NCBI GenBank assembly: GCA_016795545.1
Contig: JAEUGX010000087.1
Location: 31,366 to 95,365, forward strand
DNA: 64,000 nucleotides
Direction of reading: 5' to 3'
From: Opitutaceae bacterium
GTDB taxonomy: Bacteria; Verrucomicrobiota; Verrucomicrobiia; Opitutales; Opitutaceae
In this document: positions 28,173 to 36,729 of the stretch, piece by piece
Layout of the letters: each line of letters opens with the position of its first letter
Position numbering within the stretch: the first letter of the stretch is position 1
Translations under genes and position numbers: made by a program
Notes under the pieces: model-generated
Told to the model about the DNA's origin: nothing
Database searches by the model: none
What the model saw: only the letters and a program-made list of their open reading frames with translations

Positions 28173-29930
28173 ATGAACAGCTTCTCCGAGCAATGTCTCG
28201 ATATGGCCCGGTCGATGTTGAGCCACAACCTCGACGCCATCAATGCCGACGGCACCGTCACTCCCATTCCCGGCGAAAGCCCCCGTTCCGACGAGCCCGG
28301 CCACGTGGCTTTCGCGCTCGGCGAGTACTATCGGGCCACGGGCGAGACCACGCTCAAGGGCTATGACCTGATCGATCTCACGGCCCGCTGCATCACGGCC
28401 CAGGCCTTCACCGAGCCCGCCGTCGAGAACGGCCTGGCCTACGCCTCGCTCGGCCTGCTGTCGTTCGGCCCCTCCAAGGAACGCAACCCGGTCTGGGAGC
28501 GCCTGGTCGAGGAGACCCGCACCCGGCTCGACAAGCTCCTGCTGACCCGCAGCGACTACGACAATTACTGGCAGGCCTTCAACATCGCGAAGGCGGTCTG
28601 CCGCTACAGCCTCGGGCTGTCCAAGAAAGACGAGACCTCTCGCCTCATCGAGCGGATGGCCGAGCGCATCGAGCAGACCAGCTCCACCGGCTTCTTCGAC
28701 GACGCCGAGAAGGGCTTCGGCGGACACTTCAACCTCTATGGCGTCATGACGCTGGTGTTCGTCCGCTCGGCGCTCCAGCTGCACGCCAACTCCGCCCTCC
28801 GTGAGCGCAAGCTGCCGACCCTGCGCACCTACGCCGAGAAATACATCAAGATGATGCCCGATCTCGTCCGCTCCGACGGGCTCGGCTGGGCCTACGGACG
28901 CGCGGCGGGCGCCTACGGCCAGATGCACTGCATCACCATCATCCTGCAGGGCCTGCGCGACGGCTGGATTCCGGAGGACCAGAAAAACCGGTACTTCGAC
29001 ATCCTGCGCCGGCTGTTCTATTTCTTCTTCCACACCTACCTGGACCAGGAGCACGGGTTCCTCGATGTCCGCGACGAGGAGCGCACCGCCTACGCCACGC
29101 ACACCACGCGCATGGCGAACTTCGACGCCGCGCGCTACCTCTGCCAGTGGTCGCGCCTGGCCAAGGCCGTCCAGATGCCGGACAACGTCAAGGCCGACTC
29201 GGCCCGCACCAGCGGCCGCTTCGTGATCTTCGACAAGAGCAACCGCAAGGAACAGGGTCTTTTCCTGTACCGCGACGCCGACTCGGGGCTGCACGTGCAG
29301 CTGCCGCTGGTCAGCTCCGGCGGCACGACGACCGCCGACAACCTGCCCTTCCCGCATTGCCCGGGCGTCTTCGACTGGCCGAACAACGTCTACCTGCCCG
29401 TCATGACCCCCGAACTCACCTTCGGCGAGCAGGTCACCCTCCCGGCCTTCTACGGCCAGAAGTGCGTGACGGGCCTCGGGCTCAAGAACGCCTTCTATTT
29501 CCGCTACGAGCAGCCGGAACTGATCAACGTGAAGGAGGAGCTCGTGCGCGGGCTCGGCAGCGTGAAGGTCCAGTGGTCCTTCAGCGGCAGCAAGATCACC
29601 GCCGACTTCGCCTACACCGTCAAAAACCAGATCCAGCTCGACAAGTTCCGCTTCGCGCTGGTCATCGGCGCGCCGCACTCCCGCTACCGGATGGGCACCT
29701 CGCCCGCTCTCGGGCAGCACGGCCATCGCTGCTCGGTGCTCAAGGACGACTTCCAGGCCAACTGGGCCGAGACCGAGATCGTCACCGCCGACGCGTCTTA
29801 TCGGACCAATTACGGCAAGCTGCATTACGTGCAGATGTTCGTCCGGGATCATCCGCTGATCATGCGCCCGGGCCAGATCTACCGCCTGACCGTCAGCTTC
29901 GAGCCCGATCTCACCGTCGCGGAAGCCTGA
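28173..29930 (+). CDS. Uncharacterised protein, predicted helical toroid plus beta-sandwich
   Basis: A 585-residue protein I cannot name. Residues 1-340 or so are strongly helical with repeated aromatic and acidic positions (EPGHVAFALGEYYRATGET, DYDNYWQAFNIAKAV, GWAYGRAAGAYGQMH, LDQEHGFLDVRDEE), a pattern like (alpha/alpha)6 barrels of glycan-active proteins. Residues about 350-585 alternate in short strands, suggesting a beta-sandwich. That architecture recalls heparinase-like or DUF2264-like proteins, but no catalytic signature was identified. No signal peptide, so probably cytoplasmic. It starts 80 bases after the short rho. Confidence 0.6.
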   Translation: MNSFSEQCLDMARSMLSHNLDAINADGTVTPIPGESPRSDEPGHVAFALGEYYRATGETTLKGYDLIDLTARCITAQAFTEPAVENGLAYASLGLLSFGPSKERNPVWERLVEETRTRLDKLLLTRSDYDNYWQAFNIAKAVCRYSLGLSKKDETSRLIERMAERIEQTSSTGFFDDAEKGFGGHFNLYGVMTLVFVRSALQLHANSALRERKLPTLRTYAEKYIKMMPDLVRSDGLGWAYGRAAGAYGQMHCITIILQGLRDGWIPEDQKNRYFDILRRLFYFFFHTYLDQEHGFLDVRDEERTAYATHTTRMANFDAARYLCQWSRLAKAVQMPDNVKADSARTSGRFVIFDKSNRKEQGLFLYRDADSGLHVQLPLVSSGGTTTADNLPFPHCPGVFDWPNNVYLPVMTPELTFGEQVTLPAFYGQKCVTGLGLKNAFYFRYEQPELINVKEELVRGLGSVKVQWSFSGSKITADFAYTVKNQIQLDKFRFALVIGAPHSRYRMGTSPALGQHGHRCSVLKDDFQANWAETEIVTADASYRTNYGKLHYVQMFVRDHPLIMRPGQIYRLTVSFEPDLTVAEA

Positions 29931-30288
29931 GCCCGGCCGCCCCGCCCGGCACCGTCCCCGGCACGACGCCTGGGGGACGGTCCGCGGATGCCACGGCAAA
30001 CCGGAAGGCCGCTGCCCGCGGATGACGAAGCGGAGAGGGGAAACCCGTAGGACTGCGGCACCCGCGAAGGCTGGGAAAGCGGAGACGCCGCTCGCTTGCG
30101 CTGACTACTAAAGCTCACCGTTGACGCCCGTCCGGACCGTCGCGGGCATGCTTCCGGGCGAGTGCCAGGATTTTCTTAAGACTTTGTCAGGCAAAAGTTT
30201 TGGATAGAAGTGTTAAATCCGTGTGACGGCGCCGCTTCGCGCTGGTTGCGATCTGCGGCTCCCGCTATCAGCTTCGTTCACAGCCGCC
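29931..30288. other. Intergenic region upstream of ppk1
   Basis: This 358-base gap has a 9-bp hairpin at 29951-29981 (ACCGTCCCC / GGGGACGGT), which may end transcription of the preceding gene although no T-tract follows. The stretch 30168-30220 is clearly A+T-richer (TTTTCTTAAGACTTTGTCAG) and is the likely promoter zone for ppk1. I do not see a convincing tandem Pho box. Confidence 0.5.
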
Positions 30289-32454
30289 ATGCCTCCCACG
30301 CCCAAAGTCAAACAACGGTCCACCAAGATCACGGCCAAGGCCGGCAAATCGATCGCGCAAAGCGAGGTCGGCGGGGGCAAGATCGTCTATGCCAACCGCG
30401 AGCTGAGCTGGCTGGCCTTCAACCGCCGGGTCCTGGAGCAGGCCCAGAGCGAGGCGAACCCGCTTCTGGAGCGCGTCAAGTTCCTGGCCATCGTCAGCTC
30501 GAATCTCGATGAATTCTTCGAGATCCGCATCGCCGGCCTGCTGCAGCAGAAGGACTCGGCCGGCAGCGAGGCGAGCTTCGACGGGCTGTCGCCGCGCGAG
30601 CAGCTGAAGCGCGCCCACGTGGAGATCAAGCGTCTGGTCGACGACCAGTACCGCTGCTGGCACGAGCTGCTGGTGCCGGCGCTGGCCCGGGAGCAGGTGA
30701 GCTTCAAGACGGCGCTCCAGCTTACGCCCGCGGAGCGCGCCTGGGTGCTGGACTATTTCACGAAGCGGGTGCACCCGGTGCTCACCCCGCTGGCCATCGA
30801 CCAGTCGCATCCCTTTCCCCAGATCGCGAACAAGGTCCTGAATGTCATCGTCTCGCTCGACAATCCCGACACCCCCGAGCAGGAGACGCTGACGGCCATC
30901 CTGCCCGTGCCGCGGATCCTGCCGCGGCTGGTCCAGGTCGCGCCCGAGCGCGCGGGCCCGGCGACGTTCATCTTTCTCAGCGAGATCGTGAAGCTCGGTG
31001 CCGGCGCCCTCTTTCCCGGCTACCAGATCACCAGCGCCCACGCCTTCCGCGCCACGCGCAACAGCGACCTCTACATCGACGACGAGGAGGCCGAGAACCT
31101 GCTCAAGAAGATCGAGGAGGAGCTACGCAACCTCCGCCGCGGCGCCGCGGTGCGGCTCGAGATCGAGGACGGCGTTCCGGAGTCGGTGTTCACCCTGCTC
31201 CTCGAGCAGCTGCAGGTGCCCGCCGAGTACGTCTTCAAGCTCGCGGGTCCGCTCAACCTGCTTCGCCTCATGGGTCTGCCCGACCTGGTCGACCGCCCCG
31301 ACCTCAAGTACCCGTCCTTCACCCCGGTGGAGATCCCCAGCCTGCGCGTGGCCAGCAGCCTGTTCACGGCCATCCAGGAACGCGACATCCTGCTGCACCA
31401 CCCCTACGAGTCGTTCAACCCGGTCGTGGACTTTGTGGCGCAGGCCGCGCGCGACCCGGCCGTGCTGGCCATCAAGCAGACCCTCTACCGCACGAGCGGC
31501 GACTCCCCCATCATCGGCGCCCTCATCGAGGCCTCGCAGAACGGCAAGCAGGTGACGGCCCTCATCGAGCTGAAGGCGCGCTTCGACGAGGCCAACAACA
31601 TCAAGTGGGCCAAGGAGCTCGAGGAGGCCGGCGTGCACGTCGTGTTCGGCCTGGTCGGGCACAAGACCCACTGCAAGTGCAGCATGGTCGTGCGGCAGGA
31701 GGCGGACGGGATCCGCCGCTACGCGCACCTGGGGACGGGCAACTACAACCCGAAGACGGCCCGCCTGTACACCGACCTGAGCCTGCTCACCTGCAATCCC
31801 GAGATCACCGGCGAGGTGGCCCAGCTGTTCAACGCCCTGACCGGCTTCGCGCGCTCCCCGGAGTTCAAGCACCTGCTGGTCGCACCGTTCAACCTGCACG
31901 CCCGCATCCAGGAATTCATCGCCGTCGAGGCGGCCAATGCCGCGGCCGGCAAGCCGGCGCGCATCATCGCCAAGATGAACAAGCTCGTCGACAAGGTCAC
32001 CATCGACAACCTCTACGCCGCCTCGCAGGCCGGGGTGCAGATCGACCTCATCGTCCGCGCCACCTGCTGCCTGGTGCCCGGCGTCAAGGGACTCAGCGAG
32101 ACCATCCGCGTCCGCAACCTCGTCGGCCGCTTCCTCGAGCACGCCCGCATCTACTATTTCGAGAACGGCGGCTCCCCCCTGCTCTACTGCGGCAGCTCCG
32201 ATTGGATGACCCGCAATTTCTTCCGCCGCGTCGAGGCGCTCTTCCCCATCCAGGCTCCCGACCTGCGCGACCGCATCCTCCAAGAAATCTTCCCCGCCGA
32301 GCTCCGCGACAACGAGGATGCCCGCGAGCTCCAGCCCAGCGGCGCCTACACCCCGCCCGCCCGCAAGGAGGGCGAGCCGTTGTTCTCCGCCCAGCGCTTC
32401 TTCATGACCGCCGCCCAGAAGCGCGCCGCCGAGCAGATCGAGGTCGTGAGCTGA
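30289..32454 (+). CDS. ppk1: Polyphosphate kinase 1
   Basis: A 721-residue enzyme that reversibly transfers the ATP gamma-phosphate to polyphosphate. The ATG at 30289 gives a basic head (MPPTPKVKQRSTK); an in-frame start 22 codons earlier is less likely. N-terminal domain: YANRELSWLAFNRRVLEQA and SSNLDEFFEIRIAGL. Head domain: DQSHPFPQIANKVLN. The two phospholipase-D-like catalytic domains hold the autophosphorylated His region (FGLVGHKTHCKCSMV) and YAHLGTGNYNP, then RIYYFENGGSPLLYCGSSDWM. Length is typical. No exopolyphosphatase gene adjoins it. Confidence 0.95.
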   Translation: MPPTPKVKQRSTKITAKAGKSIAQSEVGGGKIVYANRELSWLAFNRRVLEQAQSEANPLLERVKFLAIVSSNLDEFFEIRIAGLLQQKDSAGSEASFDGLSPREQLKRAHVEIKRLVDDQYRCWHELLVPALAREQVSFKTALQLTPAERAWVLDYFTKRVHPVLTPLAIDQSHPFPQIANKVLNVIVSLDNPDTPEQETLTAILPVPRILPRLVQVAPERAGPATFIFLSEIVKLGAGALFPGYQITSAHAFRATRNSDLYIDDEEAENLLKKIEEELRNLRRGAAVRLEIEDGVPESVFTLLLEQLQVPAEYVFKLAGPLNLLRLMGLPDLVDRPDLKYPSFTPVEIPSLRVASSLFTAIQERDILLHHPYESFNPVVDFVAQAARDPAVLAIKQTLYRTSGDSPIIGALIEASQNGKQVTALIELKARFDEANNIKWAKELEEAGVHVVFGLVGHKTHCKCSMVVRQEADGIRRYAHLGTGNYNPKTARLYTDLSLLTCNPEITGEVAQLFNALTGFARSPEFKHLLVAPFNLHARIQEFIAVEAANAAAGKPARIIAKMNKLVDKVTIDNLYAASQAGVQIDLIVRATCCLVPGVKGLSETIRVRNLVGRFLEHARIYYFENGGSPLLYCGSSDWMTRNFFRRVEALFPIQAPDLRDRILQEIFPAELRDNEDARELQPSGAYTPPARKEGEPLFSAQRFFMTAAQKRAAEQIEVVS

Positions 32455-32502
32455 CCGGCCGGACCGGGCCCTGCCCGGGCAGGCGCGGATCAGCCGTCCG
32501 AC

Positions 32503-33039
32503 TCAGCCCGCAGCCGGCACCGGGGCGGGCTCGGCCTTCGGCTTCGGTGTGCCGACCAAAACCCCGAGGTGCTCCTGGATCCGCTGGAAAAACTCCACGT
32601 TCAGGTCGCCGACGGGCACCTCGTAAAGCTGATGGGTCGCCATGTGCTCGAAAAGCTGCCGGGAACCGTCCTCCGTGAGGCCGCGCGGCTTGAGGACCTT
32701 CTTGCGCTCCAGCATCAGCGCCAGGAACTGCAGCAGCGGCGTGTTGGCTTCGCTCCGCTCGGCTTCCGGCGCTGCCAGCGTGAGGAAAAGATTCTCCGCG
32801 GTCAGCTTGAGCGTCAGAGCCGGATTCTCCCCCGCTTTCCTCTGCTTGAACCCGACCACCCACCGGCAATACACGAACGCCGGCGGCATGAACCGGCCGT
32901 CCTCCGAGGCCAGCAGGTCCCGCCGGGCCACCTCCCCGTTGGCCTCGCGCACCAGGTAGCTGACCACGCGCTCGCCCTCCTGGAAGTCGCGGCCGGACAC
33001 GAAACACTTTGTGGCGATAGGGTGAAGATTCAGCTCCAT
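32503..33039 (-). CDS. Conserved hypothetical protein
   Basis: A 178-residue soluble protein of unknown function. The N-terminus (LHPIATKCFVSGRDFQEGERVVSYLV) has the feel of a small zinc-ribbon-like or treble-clef start, but only Cys12 and Cys58 are obvious. The middle is helical (NTPLLQFLALMLERKKVL), and residues about 140-165 resemble a short amphipathic helix. The last 15 residues are Pro/Ala-rich. I recall similar unnamed proteins in Planctomycetes and Verrucomicrobia. It stands alone, converging with ppk1 and divergent from the phosphoesterase gene. Confidence 0.7.
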   Translation of the reverse strand: MELNLHPIATKCFVSGRDFQEGERVVSYLVREANGEVARRDLLASEDGRFMPPAFVYCRWVVGFKQRKAGENPALTLKLTAENLFLTLAAPEAERSEANTPLLQFLALMLERKKVLKPRGLTEDGSRQLFEHMATHQLYEVPVGDLNVEFFQRIQEHLGVLVGTPKPKAEPAPVPAAG

Positions 33040-33141
33040 GGGCGTTTTCTTGTTTACCCCCGGTCCCGGCGAACGCTAGCAAATTTCCCTCGTCCGTCGT
33101 GGCCACTGCACCACGCCGTCCCCATCACCCGCCACCACCGC

Positions 33142-33804
33142 ATGAACGGCCGCCTGATCGCCGTCGGCGACATCCACGGCTGCCACCGTGAATTCGCCGA
33201 TCTCCTCGACAAACTCGACCTGCAGCCGGACGACCGGCTCGTCCTGCTCGGCGACCTGATCAGCCGCGGGCCCGACAGCGGCCGGGTCGTGGAACTGGCC
33301 CGCGAGCACGCCACCGCCGCCCTGCTCGGCAACCACGAGCTGCGCCATCTCAACTACCGCCGCACCGACGACCCGACGCACCTGAAGAAGTACGACTACG
33401 ACACGATGAAGCAGCTGCGCGGCAAGGACTGGGATTACCTCGAATCCATGAAGCTGACCTACGAGGATCCGGAGCTCGGCGTCGTGCTCGTCCACGGCGG
33501 CTTCCTGCCCGACCGTCCCTGGCAGCGCCAGCCCGCCCGGGTCGTGACCCGCATCCAGGTCGTCGACCGGGACGGCGAGCCGCGCAAGCGGTCGGAGGCT
33601 CCCGACTGCCCGCACTGGTCCGGGCTGTGGTCGGGGCCCCCCTTCGTGGTTTACGGGCACACGCCCCGCGAGGAGGTTTCCCGCACCCGCTGGACGCTCG
33701 GCATCGACACCGCCTGCGTGATGGGCGGCAGCCTGACCGCCTGCATCCTGCCGGAAAAACGGATTGTGCAGGTGCGCGCCCGCGAGCGATACTACACGGC
33801 ATGA
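33142..33804 (+). CDS. Calcineurin-like metallophosphoesterase (PrpA/Ap4A-hydrolase type)
   Basis: 220 residues with all dimetal-site motifs in order: GDIHGCHREF, GDLISRGPDSGRVVEL, GNHELRH, VLVHGGFLP and VYGHTPREE. This set matches bacterial serine/threonine protein phosphatases and diadenosine-tetraphosphatases; which substrate is used cannot be told from sequence. The ATG at 33142 puts GDIHG nine residues from the N-terminus, as expected. The stop overlaps the next gene's start by four bases. Confidence 0.9.
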   Translation: MNGRLIAVGDIHGCHREFADLLDKLDLQPDDRLVLLGDLISRGPDSGRVVELAREHATAALLGNHELRHLNYRRTDDPTHLKKYDYDTMKQLRGKDWDYLESMKLTYEDPELGVVLVHGGFLPDRPWQRQPARVVTRIQVVDRDGEPRKRSEAPDCPHWSGLWSGPPFVVYGHTPREEVSRTRWTLGIDTACVMGGSLTACILPEKRIVQVRARERYYTA

Positions 33805-34349
33805 GCCCCGTCCCCGCCCCGCTGCTGCTGTGCGTCGACCTGCAGCCGGCGTTCCTGGCGGCGATCAGCGACAGCCAGCGGGTCCACTGGCGCTGCTCCT
33901 TCGCCCTCGAGTCCGCCCGCGGCCTCGCCGTGCCCGTGCTCTTCACCGAGCAGGTCCCCGCCAAGCTCGGCCACACCGCGACCGACCTGCTGGCCCTCGC
34001 GGAATCGCCGGTCGTCCTCGCCAAGGACACTTTTTCGGCCTTGGCCGATCCCGCCACGGCCGCCCATCTCGCGGGCTCCGGCGCCCGCCACCTGCTGATC
34101 ACCGGCATCGAGACGCCCATCTGCGTCTACCAGACCGCCGCCGGCGCCCGGCAGGCCGGGTACGAGGTGACGGTGCTCGCCGACTGTGTCGGCGCCCGCC
34201 GCGCCGCGGACGCCGCCGCCGCCCTGGCCCACCTGGCCAAACTGGGCTGCGCCGTGCTGCCCGCCGAGTCCGTGTTCTACTCCCTCCTCCACGACGCCAG
34301 CCACCCCTTCTTCCGCGCCTACACCGCCCTGGTGAAGAAGTACGGCTAG
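33801..34349 (+). CDS. Isochorismatase-family cysteine hydrolase
   Basis: 182 residues. Catalytic triad candidates are Asp in LLLCVDLQPAFL, Lys in VVLAKDTFSAL and Cys in LITGIETPICVYQTA, the pattern of nicotinamidase/isochorismatase-like hydrolases. The order and the short length favour a hydrolase of unknown substrate rather than PncA, whose metal-binding DxHxxxH is not seen. Overlaps the phosphoesterase gene by four bases, and both probably form one transcript with the OB-HD gene 75 bases further on. Confidence 0.87.
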   Translation: MSPVPAPLLLCVDLQPAFLAAISDSQRVHWRCSFALESARGLAVPVLFTEQVPAKLGHTATDLLALAESPVVLAKDTFSALADPATAAHLAGSGARHLLITGIETPICVYQTAAGARQAGYEVTVLADCVGARRAADAAAALAHLAKLGCAVLPAESVFYSLLHDASHPFFRAYTALVKKYG

Positions 34350-34424
34350 GACCTGTGGCGGGGCGCGCGGCTCGCGATCGTCCTTGTCGTGCGTCCGCCG
34401 GGGCGCCACGTTTGCGGCAAGACC

Positions 34425-35414
34425 ATGGCCGAAATCTCCACCCCGCTCACCGTGCAGGCCGCCAAAGCGCTCGACCGGGCCGGCGGCGACATCTTTAGCA
34501 GCATCCTGCTCATCAAGCGCATCGCGGAGCGACCCACCAAGACCGGCAATCCGTTCCTGGCCGTGGAGCTGGCCGACAAGACCGGCTCCTTCACCTGCAA
34601 TTGTTTCAGCGACAATCCGGCGTTCGAGTTCTTCAAAGGCCTGAAGGAGGGCGCCGTGATCCGGCTCGAGGCCAAGGTCGACTATTACCAGAGCCGCTTC
34701 TCTCCCCGGCTCCTCCGGGCCGAGGAGATCTCCGCCGAGCAGCTGGCCGGCTCGGCCTTGCTGGCGAACCTGATCGAGACCTCGCCGGAGGATCCGGGCG
34801 CGCTGTGGACCGAGTTTCTGGACCATGTCGCGGCCATCCGGCACGCCGAGCTGCGGGCGACGGTGCAGGCGGTGTTCGAGGAGATCGGCGACACGTTCCG
34901 CACGACGCCCGCGGCCGTCGCCATGCACCATGCCTACCGGCACGGCCTGCTCGAGCACACCTGTCACATGGCCCGCGCCGCCCGCGCGCTGCTGCCCATC
35001 TACCCCGAGGTCAACGCGGACCTCGCCCTTGCCGGCGTCCTGGTGCACGACACCGGCAAGGTGATCGAGTACCAGGGCTCGCTGAGCACCTCCCGCAGCC
35101 GCAAGGGCATCCTGCAGGGCCACGTCGTGCTCGGCTACCAGCTGGTACGCAAGGCCGGACTCAAGGCCAAGCTGAACGCCGACCTGCTCGAGCGCCTCGA
35201 GCACATCGTGCTCAGTCACCAGGGCGAACTCGAATGGGGCGCCGCGGTCATCGCCGCGACACCCGAAGCCGTCTTCGTGGCCAAGATCGACGACCTCGAT
35301 GCGAAGATGGGCATGGTGCAGCGCCTCCTCCGGCAGTCCACCGGCAACGAGGAATTCTCCGACAAGCACCCCGGCCTGAACGCCCAGCTGCTGCTCCGGC
35401 CCCCCGCGCTCTAG
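34425..35414 (+). CDS. OB-fold/HD-domain 3'-5' exoribonuclease, YhaM-like
   Basis: 329 residues from the ATG at 34425. Residues about 20-110 form an OB fold (KTGNPFLAVELADKTGSFTCN, VIRLEAKVDYYQSRFSP). Residues about 150-300 form an HD phosphohydrolase domain: HHAYRHGLLEHTCHMARAAR, LAGVLVHDTGKVIEY, GHVVLGYQLV and IVLSHQGELEWG. This order matches YhaM/Cbf1-type exonucleases that trim RNA or single-stranded DNA from the 3' end. Third gene of a rightward group. Confidence 0.9.
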   Translation: MAEISTPLTVQAAKALDRAGGDIFSSILLIKRIAERPTKTGNPFLAVELADKTGSFTCNCFSDNPAFEFFKGLKEGAVIRLEAKVDYYQSRFSPRLLRAEEISAEQLAGSALLANLIETSPEDPGALWTEFLDHVAAIRHAELRATVQAVFEEIGDTFRTTPAAVAMHHAYRHGLLEHTCHMARAARALLPIYPEVNADLALAGVLVHDTGKVIEYQGSLSTSRSRKGILQGHVVLGYQLVRKAGLKAKLNADLLERLEHIVLSHQGELEWGAAVIAATPEAVFVAKIDDLDAKMGMVQRLLRQSTGNEEFSDKHPGLNAQLLLRPPAL

Positions 35415-35491
35415 CATAGCGGGATGAGGTCCAAGGTTTAGGTTTTGCGGTTTAAGTTCGGCAACCGCGGCTGGCCCCGGGAGCTGCCGGT

Positions 35492-36709
35492 TCAGGTCAT
35501 CAGCTGCACGATCCGCACGATCGGCAGGAACAGCGCCACCACCAGCGTCCCGACGACGACCGCCAGGAACACGATCAGCGCCGGTTCGAGGAGCGAGCTC
35601 AATCCGGCCACGGCGGCGTCGAGTTCCTCCTCATAGATGTCCGCAAGCTTCGCCAGCATCTCGGGCAGCGCCCCGGTCTGCTCGCCGACCTCCACCATGC
35701 TCACGAACAGCGGCGGAAACACCCCGCGGCGGTCGAGCGCCGCCGCCAGCGCGGACCCGAGCACGACCTCCTCGCGCACGGCCGCCACCGCGGCGGCGAT
35801 CCGGCGATTGCCGCAGACCCCTTCGGCGATCTCCAGCGCCGACAGCAGCGGAACACCGCCCGCCAGCAGGGTCCCCAACGTCCGGCCCGCCCGCGTCAGG
35901 ACCGCCTTCAGCCACCATTCCCCGGTCACCGGCATCCGGATCAGCCCCGCGTCGAGCCAGGCCGCGCCCCGCCGGCTGCGCGCCCCGCCCGTGAGCAACG
36001 CCAGCCCACCGACGGTGGCCGCGGCCAGCGCCGCCAGATGATCCCGCACCAGGCTCCCCAGGCCCAGGACGGCCTGCGTGAGCGGCGGCAGCGGCGCACC
36101 CTTGAGCAGGTCGGCGAAGATCTGCTCGAACTTCGGCACGACGAAGCCCAGCAGGCCGGCCACGATGACCCCCGCGACCAGCAGGACCGCCAGCGGGTAC
36201 ACCGCCGCCGCGCGCAGCCGGCCCCGCAGCTGCAGCGCCTTCTCCTGCAGGCGCGCCGCCCGGTCGAGCACGAGCTCGAGCGCCCCGCCCGCCTCGCCCG
36301 CCTTCACCAGGCTCACCAGCAGGGACCCGAAGACACGCGGCCGGCGCGCCATCGCCTCGGACAGCGAACTTCCCGCCCGGATCGCCTCCGCGAGCTCGCC
36401 GAGCAGGGCCCGCATGCGCGGATTCCGTTCCTGCCGGGCCAGCACCTCCAGCCCCCGCACCAGCGGCATGCCCGCGCGCAGCAGCGTGGCCAGCTGCCGG
36501 GTGAACACCGCGACCTCACGTCCCGCGACCGGTCGGCCGGGACGCCAGCGAACGGCCGCGCGCTCCTGCCGAGCCGCGGGTTTCACCGCGGTGGCATACA
36601 GGCCCGCCCGGCGCAATTCCGCCACCACCCGCCGCTCGTCGGCGGCCTCCATCGTTCCCCGCCGGCTGGTCCCGCCGGCCGCTATCGCCTCATAGGCATA
36701 GGTAGGCAT
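35492..36709 (-). CDS. pilC: Type IV pilus/type II secretion inner-membrane platform protein (PilC/GspF)
   Basis: A 405-residue protein starting MPTYAYEAIAAGGTSRRG, typical of the family. It has two repeated cytoplasmic helical domains (first: TRQLATLLRAGMPLVRGLEV; second: TRAGRTLGTLLAGGVPLLSAL), each followed by hydrophobic helices (about residues 168-190, 218-235 and 375-398). It anchors the assembly and retraction ATPases. It ends the leftward operon and lies 20 bases after a GspE/PilB-type gene. Confidence 0.92.
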   Translation of the reverse strand: MPTYAYEAIAAGGTSRRGTMEAADERRVVAELRRAGLYATAVKPAARQERAAVRWRPGRPVAGREVAVFTRQLATLLRAGMPLVRGLEVLARQERNPRMRALLGELAEAIRAGSSLSEAMARRPRVFGSLLVSLVKAGEAGGALELVLDRAARLQEKALQLRGRLRAAAVYPLAVLLVAGVIVAGLLGFVVPKFEQIFADLLKGAPLPPLTQAVLGLGSLVRDHLAALAAATVGGLALLTGGARSRRGAAWLDAGLIRMPVTGEWWLKAVLTRAGRTLGTLLAGGVPLLSALEIAEGVCGNRRIAAAVAAVREEVVLGSALAAALDRRGVFPPLFVSMVEVGEQTGALPEMLAKLADIYEEELDAAVAGLSSLLEPALIVFLAVVVGTLVVALFLPIVRIVQLMT

Positions 36710-36729
36710 AAGTCTTCGCGGGGCGCCGG

